A stretch of 64,000 nt of DNA, from assembly GCF_048771995.1 (NCBI RefSeq), contig NC_133027.1:100872501-100936500 (forward strand), given 5' to 3'. Positions 25,751 to 38,600 of the stretch are shown piece by piece. Each line of letters starts with the position of its first letter. The first letter of the stretch is position 1. This stretch comes from Taeniopygia guttata. Its lineage: Eukaryota; Chordata; Aves; Passeriformes; Estrildidae. Made by a program: the position numbers and the translations under genes. The notes under the pieces were generated by a model. The model was not told where the DNA came from and did no database searches. It saw nothing but the letters and a program-made list of their open reading frames with translations.

Positions 25751-26912
25751 CCTGACACCAACTCGTCCCCAACGGTTTATCAAGGGCTCGCCCAGCCCCG
25801 GCGGGGGAAAAGCCGCGCATTCTCGCCCGCACTGGGCGCTGAGCGGCGGCCCGAAGCCGCCCCGGCTCCGTACCCGGGCCGCACCACCCGTTAGCGGCGC
25901 GGGGAAGGCACGATGGAGCTGGCGGACGCCGCACTGCTCGGGGAAGGCGGCGCCCGCGAGCAAGGGAGAGAAGCGAGCGGCGAGGCCCGGACAAAACCCG
26001 AGCGCCCCGGCCGCCCCGTGGGGTGGGCGGGCAGGAGGCCGCGGGTGTCGGCGGAGCCCGGCCCCTCCGCCGCCGGGCGGGGCGGGGCGAACGCGCCGGG
26101 CGAGGGCGGCGGCGGCGCGGCCTGGGCCCCCTGCGGAGCCGCGGCTGGAGCGCTGCTCGCCGCTCCCTTCGCCGGGGACGAGACGGGCGGAGCTCGGCCG
26201 CGGGGCTTGTGGCACCGAGCTTCCCGATGACCTTGGTAAAGGCTCGGGCCGCTGGGGCTGCCTTCCAGCCTCACGCTCAGGGGCAGCCGTAGGGTGACGG
26301 TGCTCCCTTGGTCATGCTCAGGACCAGGCCGCAGGGAGGAGTAAGCAGTGACTGGCAGGGAATTAATGTTGGTATCTCTGACATCGCCGCTGTGTGCGAC
26401 ACGAGGGGTGCCTGGCACTCTCAAAACAAGTGTTTGTTCAACACTGTACGTGCATGGTTAAAGTATATCTCCAGCATGGGTTTATCTGTCCTTCCTTACG
26501 TGGCAAAAAGATGGTAAACATAACCGTCTGCAGCAGATATTCAAACCCAAGTGTGACTCCACTCCCTCTCTTCCCCCAGGATCCCCGTGTTAAATGAGAA
26601 GCACATCCTCTCCGTTCAGTGTCAGCTCACTTGCCAAGGAGCTTTTTCTCCTGTTGATATTACTACTGTGGGCATTACCTAAAATATATTTCCATGATAT
26701 GCACCATTGACAGGTGAAGCAGCATGCAAATGCTGCTGTATGTGATCCTTGAGTGAGGTGTCTGGCTTGGCGAAGAGAACTGGCAGCTCATTTCTTGAGA
26801 GAAATTCTCCATCATATAGGTGTACCTATGGCATACCAGAAAACAGCAGCAGCCTTCATTACCCTTTACATCATTATGGTAACAAAATAGTCTATACAAC
26901 ATAAAGATAGCT

Positions 26913-26927
26913 GGGGGGGGGGGGGGG
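26913..26927 (+). repeat. (G)15 run
   Basis: Uninterrupted guanines in AT-rich surroundings. It can in principle form a G-quadruplex and is prone to length error in sequencing. Confidence 0.85.
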
Positions 26928-28533
26928 AAGTAGTATGGAGAATGTAGTTAAAAAAACAATATAGCCCAGTGTCAATATTTAACTTGTATTCTTTTGTTAA
27001 CATATTTTTCTTGCTGGACACAAGCTTGTAAACTTAAGTCTCTAATGGGTTTGGTGATTGAGGAAGGTAGAAAAATAGAGTGTTATCTGAAATGCAGCTT
27101 TTTCCAGTAACTCTTTTTTCCTGTACCTTCACTGCGATAAATCAATTATTTTAATGCAGTAGTTTTGTGCTGCCGTTCTCTTGCACTCCTTTGGCAGCAA
27201 AAGGTTACTCATCAAGCCCTTGCCTTTGCATAAAAGGAAAGATCAGGGCCAGAAGGGAGAACAGAAACCCCAGGTGTTGGAACAGACTTTGATGAATGTG
27301 AAGAGCCATCATGAAGAAGACTAGCAAGAAAAATCCAGGCCCCAGTCAGTTCCTGAGGTGTTTGAGAAGCACTTAATCGGGTGTCGCAGTGACTGCAACA
27401 CTAGTTCTTATCTTTGCCTCTCCAGTACCCTTCACAGAAACAGAGTTTCATAAACTTTCATACCATGCAGTTATCTGCATTCCTTAGCCCCACTATTATA
27501 TGCATGAAGTGGCAATTAACTTCATTTTTCAGAATGAAAGATTTTCGGAAGGTTACAGAAAATGCTACCCTGTGATAATAGCCTCAGTCCTATATTAATG
27601 GTGAATTTTGTAAGTGGACTTTGTTTCCTCCCTGAGTAGGTTTAACTGTCAGGTTTTCATACCTCATACCAGCCACAAAATGGATTTATGAGCCTGCAAC
27701 TGAGAAAGTTTCTCTGCAGGTAATAGTACCTTCTATTCTGCCTGGTGGGAAAAAGTGGAGACAAGGGATTAGAGCAGTGGTTGTGGACAGGAGCCCTGCA
27801 GTTAAAACTGGTACTTTTAACACCATGATGAACAAAGATTGGCTCAATCAGTTCCAGGATCTGTGTTTTTTCCTACTGTGACTCTGGAGAGTCTCTTGGC
27901 TTTCCTGCCCAACAAATGGAGTTCTGCTCTGCAATACAAGTTGCTAATGATGAGGGAGAGCTTTACAAAACCACGATCATTAACTAGTGTCTGCACTTCT
28001 CCAGTCCTGCCAATCTAGGTTATAAACCCCTAAGTGAAAGTGCATTTCAAATAGAAGCTCTCTTTCCTTCATAGCTAAGAGCAGAACTGCCAGCAGCCTA
28101 CAGAACAAAAAGTACCAAAATGTACCTGTCTGTAAGTTCAAAACCAGGCCCTATGTGTTTGCTGTGTGGTGGTGTCTCACCACAGCCATTCTGTTGGTAG
28201 AAATTTCATGTGCTAAATAAGTGATGTGGTGGTGGTGTTTTGCAATTGAATGAAACAAGAACAACTTTGGGCTTACTTCAAAGGAAATTACAGCTAGTCT
28301 CATTGTGATTGTATTAATACAGTGGAACTGTAATCCACATGTGGATCTTTTTATCCCAAAATGAATGGATTTTTTTCCTGTTTTATAAATTACATAGTGA
28401 ATTTTAACTAAAGTGCAAAGAAGTGATAGAGACAAAGGTAAAATAGAGTCACTCTTACAAATATTTGATAAAAGCACAGTATTAGTTCAAAGTCACACTC
28501 TGTTGCTTTCTTCTGGTGGAAAATTACAACAGT

Positions 28534-28812
28534 ATGAGTTTAAAAACTATTATTTTTGTACTGCTCATCGTGCTGAATTTTCAGGCCTGTAGCTGCACTG
28601 CTCGCTCATATGTGCAAGCCATGGAGAATGTACTACTCACTTTTAACCAGATAATTTTATCACCTTATACCCATACACATTCACCCACTAAGCACAGCGT
28701 AGATAAAAGTAGAAGACTGAGATACATCAAGAGCAAAGTGCTAAGATATTGTAATGTCTTGGGATTTTTTTGTTTGCCCACTCATCTCATGTGTTTGGAG
28801 TCTGTTTATTGA
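28534..28812 (+). other. Small open frame with signal-peptide-like start, uncertain
   Basis: From an ATG at 28534 a 92-codon frame begins MSLKTIIFVLLIVLNF. That is a lysine, then about a dozen hydrophobic residues, then QACSC-TARS, which resembles a secretory signal with a cleavage region. The remaining part has a few cysteines, a basic stretch (KSRRLRYIKSK) and no family I recognise. There are no visible splice partners and the frame lies in AT-rich spacer. A chance hydrophobic frame is the likelier reading. Confidence 0.12.
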
Positions 28813-29440
28813 TTTATTTATTTTTAAAAATTGGGGGTGACAGGGAACAGAGTGAGCAGTCCTAGAGCAACTGTGTGAGGGAATAAAGACTAACGAAGAT
28901 CTGTAATGTCTGGTTCTTCTCAGTTTCTTATTTGCCTGACAAGTTGATGGCAGTATGCTGCACTTTCCCAAAGGGCACCGCAGAATCAGGGTCAGCTCTC
29001 CACAAAACCTGCTATAACATTGGCAGAGCAGATCAAATTAAGATGAGCATTTATGGACAGCTACTCTTGGTCTTACAAATGCAGGAGACATCTGTATTTT
29101 GGCTACTTGGCAAAAGAAGATCCCAGTATTTTCAAACAAATACGTGTACCACAAACATTCAGCCTTAGAATGTTGAAGGGAGGTTTCGGTATCAGACTTG
29201 AAAGGAGTGAATGCTCCAGCCTCACCCATTTTTTCTGACTTCTTTTCTGACTGGCCATTTTTGTAGAGGTAATGTTCACACTCCAGTAGATGCAGTAAAG
29301 AGAATTAAGAAACCCCCTGTGGGCAAAACCCAGTCTCCAAAAAAAATAGATATTTTTAAAATACTAGTCAATTATTAGCCAAGCTGCTGGAGGATTAGTG
29401 CTCCCTATGAAGTAACCTTTGGCTGATGTCCCTTTTGACA

Positions 29441-29566
29441 CTGAAGCCACCTCTCCTACCAGCCAATCCTCTGAGCACTGGGGTTGGAATCACAGGCAGT
29501 CTGCTCACAGAAAAAGCACTCTTCAAATTCTGATATCTCGGGCAAAAGTTTCAGAGGTGGTGGACC
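29441..29566 (+). promoter_or_regulatory. HAAO: HAAO proximal 5' region
   Basis: The sequence before the HAAO start codon has a CCAAT motif at 29463-29467, about 100 bases upstream of the ATG. It has no clear TATA box at the usual spacing and is not CpG-rich. The same place also reads as a good 3' splice acceptor (pyrimidine-rich CACCTCTCCTACCAG ending at 29462), so this could be either a proximal promoter or the start of a second, untranslated-plus-coding exon. An in-frame stop (TGA, 29531-29533) precedes the ATG. Confidence 0.4.
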
Positions 29567-29646
29567 ATGGAGCTTCTTGTGAATGTAAGAAAATGGGTAG
29601 AAGAAAACAAAACTGCCTTTTTGCCACCTGTTTGCAATAAGCTCAT
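29567..29646 (+). CDS. HAAO: HAAO exon 1 (coding part)
   Basis: Encodes [18 protein letters not shown] then LPPVCNKL and two bases of Met27. The V-R-x-W-V-x-E-N and PPVCNKLM motifs are the family's conserved N-terminus. It is followed by a consensus donor GTAAGT at 29647. It ends in phase 2, matching the single leading G of exon 2. Confidence 0.95.
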
Positions 29647-32600
29647 GTAAGTAAATGAATTTTTTTTTTTACCAAGTTATTATATATACAAATATTCCTA
29701 GCTATAAGAGGAAGCTGCAAAAATGCATACATTGTAAAGATTAATAAGGAACCATAGTTCATCTCCAGCTGCAGACAGTGCTGTTCCAAAGAAAGCAAGT
29801 GAAATCTGACAATAATCTGAGTGCAATAACTCAGCAGAATCTGCAAAGATCAACTTGAATACAAGATACTTGTCTTAACTCAAAGTCACTTGTAGGCAGG
29901 GAGACTGAGTTAAGAGAATTTGTGTCAGGCTCTGTGAAAACAAACTCCTAGAAATCAGAGGAGATGGCATCACATGCAAAATCAAATTACAACCTGAATT
30001 AGCTAAAGCTGCTGAGAACCATTCAACATCACAGAGGAGCCAAAGCTGCAGGAGCAATCAAAATCAGAAGGGTATGTCACTGAAAAACAAGGAAAAAGGA
30101 AGGGCAGCAGTACCAGAGGATCAGATTTCCAGAGCATTTCCAGATCTGTGAGGGGAGGAGAGTAGAGAGCCTGAAGGCTCCATTTACAGTATTCTGAATG
30201 AGACAGCCAGTATAAGGAAAAAAAGTGTAGGCATTATGCAGTTGTATGTACACCTTGCATATGCTCTGTGTCAAAGCTTGTGAACAAATTCCAATGTGTC
30301 TCAGAATATTAACAAGGATTTCTTTGTCAGTGAAGCTGAGGAGAAAATATTTTGTCTAAAACTGTATGCAGAAAGCTTTCATTAGAAAGTATTCTGTCTA
30401 AGGAGTGACATAGACCCAGGTTTTATAAAGAAATGAAAAAGCATTTTCTTGGCTTTAATTAAAAAAAAAAAATCTATCTTTACAATTTTAGTCATTAAAA
30501 AAGATCAAAAAATATGCTTCTTGCCCTTCCCTTAAGTGCTATCCCTAATGAAAAGCTGAATGGGCAGTAATGTATCAGTGATACTAATTTCCATTCACAG
30601 GGGCAAGGCTTACTTTTCAAAGCAATGGTTACAAGACAAAGAAAAAGCAAAGAGTACATCCTTACTGCCATGTCTGTGTTGAAACTACAGCTCTGTGTAG
30701 AACTGAAAAATTCTGAAACTTGAATCACTACAAGTGTTCCCATTTCTTTAATTTTCAAAATGGATTTAGGAAGCATTTTATGAAGCATATTCATTTCTGA
30801 AGGTTACCAATTATAACAGGAAAATTTTAGTATTTTATATATATGGAATATTAATGTGTTTCTTTCCCTATCAGTATGATGAATCTTCTTTGTGTTTACT
30901 GCACTGTTCTGTACTGCTTACTAGTAGTTCTGTGTAAACCTTGAGTAAATCTGGAATGTGGCATCTATCGCAGACCTTTGCCCATAAGCATTTTAAGAAG
31001 TTACAATAAAATGAGAAACATTTTTCGTGATAAAAATTGCATCGTTTAAAACAAAATCTATTTTTCCAACATGGCTTTAGCCTATGTAGGAGAGTAAAAC
31101 CATCTACTGCATGGATTCTGAGTCTACCACCACCTGCACCTGGTGCTATCTAAATGCTTTCAGGGTTTTCCGAAAGGTTTTAGGTGATTTTTCAAGAAGC
31201 AACTAATAGATTTGCAACATTTTTTCAAAGGCTTGATCCTTGATGTGCTGAGTAGAGATGTATAATGCACTCTTCTCACTGTGTCCTACTGCCTCATTGG
31301 AAGGCAACCACTTCGAAGTTTAAGTAACTTACTTTGGTTCAAGGGAGACTTAACAGTTAAAACTTGATCTCACAGCAGAACAGTAGGGCTTTTAGTGTCT
31401 AAAGTTATTACAGCTTTCAGGCTTTTATGACATTGTGTTCCCTATATTTGAGAGGATCACAATTTCTAAATACCTATTTGGGATTGCAACACAAAACCTC
31501 AATTCCTAAATGACTGCCTATTCAGAGTTTTACCAAAGTCAAGAAAACTATGCATCTAATTAAATTGCAGCTCTGACATTGTCTTTTAATGAAACTATCT
31601 TGTAAGTTTAAATGCTTTTTAACCTCAACAATGAGTAATTAACACAAAATCAAACTCCTTGACACAGCTGATTTTCACAAGTACTTCTAAAGCTCTTCTT
31701 CTGAGTTCAAAATATGATGCTTACCAAAAGGACTATTAAGTGTGGTCATGGACCCACTGATTCTTTGTAGTCTTATAATGCTTTTCAAGGGTTACCTGCT
31801 GGTATCATTTTCTTTATGAGGATGAGAAGAGAAATGTAAGATTATGGAAAACTTAATAGTCCATTTTTTAGGTCCTCATTCTAACAATAGTAGAGTCAAG
31901 GAATTTTCTCATCCCTGAAACCTTTACAGTACTCTTAACTGCATTTTGGCAGTCTTAACTGAAATTTTTCTTTGCTATGATATTTCATAACAATAAATAA
32001 TTGTTAAATAGAACAATATTTAAAACAATTATATTAACCAGACAATTTTATTTAGCAAGGTGGACAAACTTACCTATTGAAGTTCCTGGTCATATTTCAT
32101 AGCTGGAATTTTTTGATGGTGTCAGTATACATTTGTTAATGATTGAATTATTAACCTATAGCCTGTTTATTATATAAAGTCCAGGTAAATCTATGGGGTA
32201 AATAAATATAGATTTGCCAAATTAAGAAGTCAAGCAGTAATTGCTTTATAGCAGTATTTTCACTTTTACTTAGTGAACTAATAACAAAACTGAATGTCTA
32301 TTAAGAAAAACCTAACCCATCTTAATTACAAGGTATTCACAGATTGCCTTTCTCTTATTGTACTCTTCAGTGTTGATTTGCATTTATTTCATTAATTATT
32401 ATCTGTATTGCTGCTGTTTGGGTCATCCTGCCCTTCTTTAGTAGAAGTGTTCATTAATGCAGTAGCATTACAGTATGCTGTTGAAAATGAATATTAAATC
32501 GGCGTGTTACAAACAATTCGGATTTCAGTTCCTTATTTTATGATACAGATATGAAGCCCAGTGCTATCAAATATACAGCTTCCTATGCAGAGAACAGTCA

Positions 32601-35600
32601 TTCTAATTCTGTAGTTTTATTTGACCACCTAATTTGTCACTGTTACTTGTTATGTCTGCATTACTAGTCCCCACTGTGTTGGTCATTATCATTTAAATAC
32701 TCTTTACAGAAAAAGTGATAACGGTAGCAGACTGAATATGTATGTGCCACCATTCAGACCAGCCTCTCTCAATTAAGGCTTACAAGGTGATGACACAGGG
32801 ACACGTAGTTGTTGTTCCCTGTGTTTCAGGGGATCATGGCCCTGCTGGTTCCATGTTACTGCCCAGAACCTCCTCATTGCAAAGCAGAGGTTAATACACC
32901 TCAGTTCACTTGTCAAACAGCAGGCAAACAAATTTTGATTCACAGCTAACAGGCCCTGATTTTGAGGGGTTTGTTTAGCAAAGGAAAAACTACTACCTTA
33001 CCTTTTTATTAGTGTGAGTGGACTGATAGATAATTGAGGTGATAGCCATTCCTTGTGATAGCTGAGAGGAGTGCTCACTGGGGCTCTTCAGAGGGGCAGA
33101 GTTAAGAAAGGGCCTGGAATCTTCTTTTTGGAAATAGCCACAACCACAATAAAACCATTGTCATGTTATTCCAGCTTTGCAAAACCAGTATAAGCAGAAC
33201 AGAAATTAGCTGGCAATTCCTACCATCAGTATCGCTGGTAATTCCACCAATGTGGGGGGAAAAAGTATGTTTTTACCTTTATTAACTTTTCAGAGTTTTA
33301 CCTTTACATAATCAGCTCAGGTTGAAAAGCCTCTTTTCTAGTTCCTGTCTCTTAGGTAACATTCTTTATCTTTTCAAATCAAAGCTCTTTTCACAGCTGG
33401 CAGCTATTGTTGTCCTCTTTTCATAGCTGGAGGCATTGAAACACCAGGAGGAAGGTAGTTGTCCTCAGGTCACCCAACAGGACAGTGCCAGAGCAGAGAG
33501 ATAGTCCAAGGTCTATGTCTTGTACTGGCTGTTGCTTTCCACTCAACATTATTGCATTGGCTCACTGTCCTAAAGGAATTTTAAAAAATAAATGAAATAA
33601 AGAACATCATTAACAGAAGTAACTTCAAAATGTCACTTTCTCTTCTAGGCATCGCCATCAATTAAATGTGATGTTTGTTGGAGGGCCAAATGAAAGGAAG
33701 GATTATCATATTGAAGAAGGAGAAGAGGTAACCTACAGGTTGTTTATATTACTCTGATTTATCTATAATGATTAAATGTAGCTACAGATTAGAAATGCCA
33801 GGCTCAGTGCTGTTGTATTTATTAGATATATTCATAGGCTTAAACAGAATCATTTACCAGAACCATACATTATCTGCACATTTTGTTTGAAACAAAATGT
33901 GATCAGATCTGTTTTGCTGCAATTAATTTCCAACAGGAAACTAGAGAAAGTGTTCTGACACATCCAAGTGTCTCATTTCAACATTTTGGAACAGAATTTT
34001 AATGATAAGGATATTTTATATCCTGATATTTTATGTCCTGATATATTTTATTATCTGATATTTTATATTAGGTAATGATTTTTTAAAACAATATTTTATT
34101 GCAGAAGATTGGTCTGTATTTCAAAAGTAAGTTTGGCATTCAAAAATCAAAAATACTTTAATTCACTAATTACATTTTTTGTGGACTTTGTGAGAATCAT
34201 CAGCTTTTCAGCTTTCATTTGAGTTTGGAAAGAAAAGAGTCTTTAAATATTTTTCACATCATTCCCCTGTGCTCAAAGCCATTCCACTGGTGGCTCAAAG
34301 TCATTCCAACTTTTTTGTGAGTAGCATTGCGCCAAATGCAGCATAGAGGAAGAAAGAGTAGAAACCTAAGAAAATTGTAACAATTTACACCTTCTTTATT
34401 TACTGTCTTTTTCTTGGAATTGCTTGCTCAGCCTGGAGACTTCTCCACCACTGGCTCTGAAAGAATCCTAAGGGAATGTGATTACTAGAGGCCTGGAAGT
34501 AAAGGTATCAGGATGGAGACAATTTGCCTTGCTTCCCAGCAGAATAATTTAACTTCATGTCATTCCAATGACATTTGGCAACCTAATTTTAAGTATCTTT
34601 GGAAACTCAGGCCTAAGCATCTACATAGTTTAAGGCAGAAGTGGATCAAGATTCTATAAATCCTTTTGAAGAGTAAGAAAAATTCATTTACTTTTCACTG
34701 AATCATTTCTCCCCAGACCCATGCCAGCATTTCACAAGAGCCTTCATAGATTTCATGTTCTAACTGTGCTATGCAGGTGTGTGTAGCCTTTACAGATGCA
34801 CAGCTTTGGAAGAACAGATGCTGAGTTATCTCTGGGTGTCTCACCTGTGTTGGATTATCACTACCATCTCCCAACCACAGGCACATCCATCACATGACAG
34901 GTTACCAGCACAGTTCACTGTGTACCTTCTCATGGGCTGTGCAGGGAGAGCTCTGGCAGCCCCTGGGACCAGGCCATCACACTGCTTGGGTTTCCTTAAA
35001 ATCAAAGTTAGGCTGATTTAATTTAACCTTTTTTTTTTTTTTTTGTAACAAGATGTTCCTGTATTTGTAAATAACTTGGCCTACCCTTTTATCAACTCTT
35101 TATATGACTTCTCAACAATATAAAAAGTTAGCCATATCTATAAAGGCATAGTTTTTCATTTACTGTTGCATATTGATGTTATTGCTAACTCAAGTGGAAG
35201 CAAGGCTTTTTAGGAATCAGTACATGCTCATTTACATAGTAAGCTTCCCACAATTACTCAGAAACCAAAAATGGAAACATAACAACCCTATCACATAGGA
35301 AAATTGGCAATACACACCTCAGAAGCATTATAAGTTATGTACCAGTTTAACATATGGGCCAATTTTATTCAGTTTTATAAAAGCTCTTCATTGCATTATA
35401 GTTATTCATTGCATTTTACCATAGCTTTTTATGTGACACATTTACACCTTCCTGTGATCTAACTCAGAACCATATTTTTCATTAGAGAAGAATTGTGAGA
35501 TAGAGAGTATCCTGGCAAAAGGGCATATTCCTAAATTAGGCTTGGGATTTAAAGAAAAAAAACATTCAAAGCCATGTTCAGCTCATTATTTTGTCAGGAA

Positions 35601-38600
35601 AAGGGTAATTTATAGTTCTAGGTGATAATTTGAAGGCAGACTATATAGACATACTGTCAGCAGGCCAAATCACGAACGCGAAAACCCACAAATCCTTCAG
35701 GCAAATTTAGCTGATGCTGTTCTACTTTTGGTATTCTCAAAGCAAAGAAGGGCTGGTTTGGAGAGAAAGTTACATTTAGGATTGTTTATATCTGTCCACT
35801 CACTATCTCATGCCTGTTATCACACTGTTCATGGAGTGTCCTGTGGCAGAACTTGTGCTTGAAAGCCTGCAGTTCACAGCAGCAAAGGGTTGGCACGCAG
35901 AGATAAGGGCTGAGGAGCATCCGCCTGCTCCCCCGAGCTGCTCTCTGCTGGTGCCATTAACGTGCAGGTGTATCAGGATGATTAGGTCTGACTGGCTAAT
36001 TAGGAGGAAGAAAAAAATGAGGCTTGATTTGAAGTCTCTTCAAAGCCTTTTAGAATTTTCTCCTGGATAGCCATTTAGGCTAAAATGACAGCTATTCTAG
36101 CACAATTTCTTTTCTCCTCTCAACAAGCAGGCATTTCCTAAATAACTCTTATTTTCTTAGTTTTCTCTGTAGCTCTTCACCACCTTCTTAAACTTTTGTG
36201 CACTACTTCTTTGCTACCATTCTGCCCAAAGAAAGTCTCATACCGACACTGTGTTACACTGGGGAGGTTTTTTAAAGAGAAATACGAAGCTGCACCTTAC
36301 ACGAGTTAAACCATTCACAGGCTTCGGCTGGAATTTACCAGGAAGTCATATTCATTCTTATTTGTAAAGTTCCCTTTTTCTCCCTTCTCCATCAGAATAG
36401 AGGTAGTCAGCAAACATCTACTTGGACATTCTCTGCCTCTAAATCAGACTCATTCAAAATGAAATGCTTTGGGAAATGCATTTTCTGTTGGAACATGGCA
36501 AAAAAGTGCTGTGAGAATGGACCTATATATCTAATACTGACAGAACTTTCTAGGAAGTGTTTGTGCTGCATAATGAGTTCTGAGAGTTTCAAATGAATCA
36601 TTATTTTTTATATGCCTCATTTGTTAAGAGAGTTTTGGGTTCCATGGACTACTGACTGCAATTCTTGTGCAGTCAACTTGATGAGGCCACTGAAAGTTTC
36701 TGTGGCAGGTCTGACGTGAACACAGAGCCACAGAATCACTAAGGCCGGAAAACAATGTCAAGATAATTGAGTCCAACCTTTGGCTGAAACCACCTTGTCA
36801 TCTAGGCCGTAGCACTGAGTGTCATGTCCAGTTGTTTCTGAACACCTCCAGGAATGATGACTCTTCAATGCCTGACAACCCTTTCCACGAAGAAATTCTT
36901 TCTGCTGTCCACCCCAAGCCTCTCCTGGCACAGCTTCAGGCTATGTCCTCTTGTACTCAACCTCTCACAGCTATGGGGCAGCAGGTACCAGGGAACAGTC
37001 CTCAATATATCTTTTTCTTGGATTTTTCATCATACCACAGCATTTGTGACAAGAAGAGTTTCAGTGTTAACATAGCCTACAGGCTTCATGGTGTATTTAT
37101 TGCATTTTCACTTGTAAAGCCTAAGGGTAGAAAAAAAAAACAAAACCTTCTTCCAAAGAAATAAGTGAAAACTCAAGTGGACCATATATTTTGGAGAAAG
37201 TTAATGACAGAGAAATCCTACAATCATAACAAAGCCTAGGTCCAGTACAAGAATTTCAGAATTTATTTATTGCATTGTGTGGGCTGCTTTGGAGAAAAGT
37301 GAGATATGCTAACAGCTAAATCTGTTAGCAGATTTAACTCACAAAAGTAATTAGGCTGCTGTCTCTTTACCCACCCTGTCCACCACTTGCACACAGTGAA
37401 TCTCAACTGACTTTGATTTTTTTAACAATTTACATTCTGATGTTGAGTCTTTGTAAAACAGTGCAGTTCCATGCAGAGAAATTCAAATCAGCCATACATC
37501 CACCACCTGCAACACATTTGCATTGGCACAAATTCCACTTGGATTTAGAAGTCCCACTTCTCACTGTGCTATATTTTGCCCTAAGTTTCTGCTGCTCAGC
37601 ATCTAGGTTGTTTCCTATGGATAGAGCCACCTAATTATTGGCACAGCCCCACAGACCAAGGCCCTCATACTGCAGTCCTAAAGAGAACTCTCAGAGAAGG
37701 AGTCCCCCCTAAGTCATCACTGTTGAGGCAGGACAGGAACAGAAGAACTCCAGAAGGCTAGATGATGTGAACTCCAACTGATTTAATTCAAATACATCAC
37801 TCTTTTTATGAAGAGCATCATGCAGACTAAATTCATTGGTCTTAAAGTAAAAACATCTCACCTCGTTGGTGTGCAGTTAATGACGCGCGGTGGCAGAACA
37901 CATCTATTAACAATGTGAACATATCTATAAACAATGTAAGAGAGATAGAGAATTATTTACATTCCTTTGCAATTCTTTCCCAGGCTCTAGCCTGGCAGAA
38001 ACTCTCATTTCTCTCTGACTGAACTGAGAATACCTATACCCCTCCTTTGATCATCTTGGTTGATCTCTTCAGCTTCTTCTAGCACATTCACATGGTCTGA
38101 CTGAGATACAACGTCATGCTTTGAAACATGATACAGGTCTGAGGTCACATCTGCCACAAGTCATCTGAGTTTTCTTGACCTGAATTTTGATTTCTCTTTC
38201 TCTCCCTCTCCCACAGACACCATAAGTATGACTTGGCTCCAGTTTCTGACAGATTATCTGCCTAAATACAGCCTGACCCCTTCTAGTGTATGCTACTCTC
38301 CAGTCAGCATGTTTTTAAGAAACTCTCCTGTCAGATCAATTTGCCCTTTGCATTTTATAAGGATAGTGGATGTCTGAAAACAAGGGGGAAATGGGACTAG
38401 GTGAGCATTCCCATAGGTTGTTTTGTGGTGTTTATATCCCAAATAAATCTGAGAACCCGAATCACAACAAAGCAAAAGAAATATTTTTGCTTCTTTACAT
38501 TTAAAAACCCCATATTTATCTGGTAAAGACTCTTGGGATGTTTTAATAAGAAACAAAGCTCCTATTAAAATGTAATAAGAATGTTGATTCTCTTGCCTCA

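Larger units (their letters stand above)
25400..26350. promoter_or_regulatory. CpG island with GC boxes
   Basis: A CpG-dense block far out of line with its AT-rich flanks. It contains tandem Sp1-type GC boxes (GGGCGGGGCGGGGCG near 26076-26090) and a tRNA gene on its left side. Long frames on both strands through it (for example 25404-26297 on + and 25442-26215 on -) are expected from GC-rich sequence with few stops. They also run through the tRNA, so I do not call them genes. A 5' splice-site-like CCTTG/GTAAAG lies at its right side (GT at 26235). It is probably a promoter for a Pol II transcript, whose identity is not visible: a long non-coding RNA, or a distal untranslated exon of HAAO. Confidence 0.7.
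26351..29440. other. Spacer between CpG island and HAAO first exon
   Basis: No confirmed gene. It contains a 15-base G run (26913-26927) and a small frame at 28534-28812 whose start looks like a secretory signal peptide (listed separately). The remainder is AT-rich with no classifiable repeat. Confidence 0.5.

Noticed and set aside
25913-26230. Frame starting MELADAALLGEG in the CpG island, first considered as HAAO exon 1
   Set aside because: It lacks the family N-terminal motifs and has no donor in the phase needed by exon 2. The true exon 1 with W-V-E-E-N and PPVCNKL is at 29567-29646.
25404-26297. 297-codon + strand frame and 257-codon - strand frame through the CpG island
   Set aside because: Both run across the tRNA gene and its terminator, are open on opposite strands at once, and are Pro/Ala/Arg/Gly-rich as expected of CpG island sequence with few stops.
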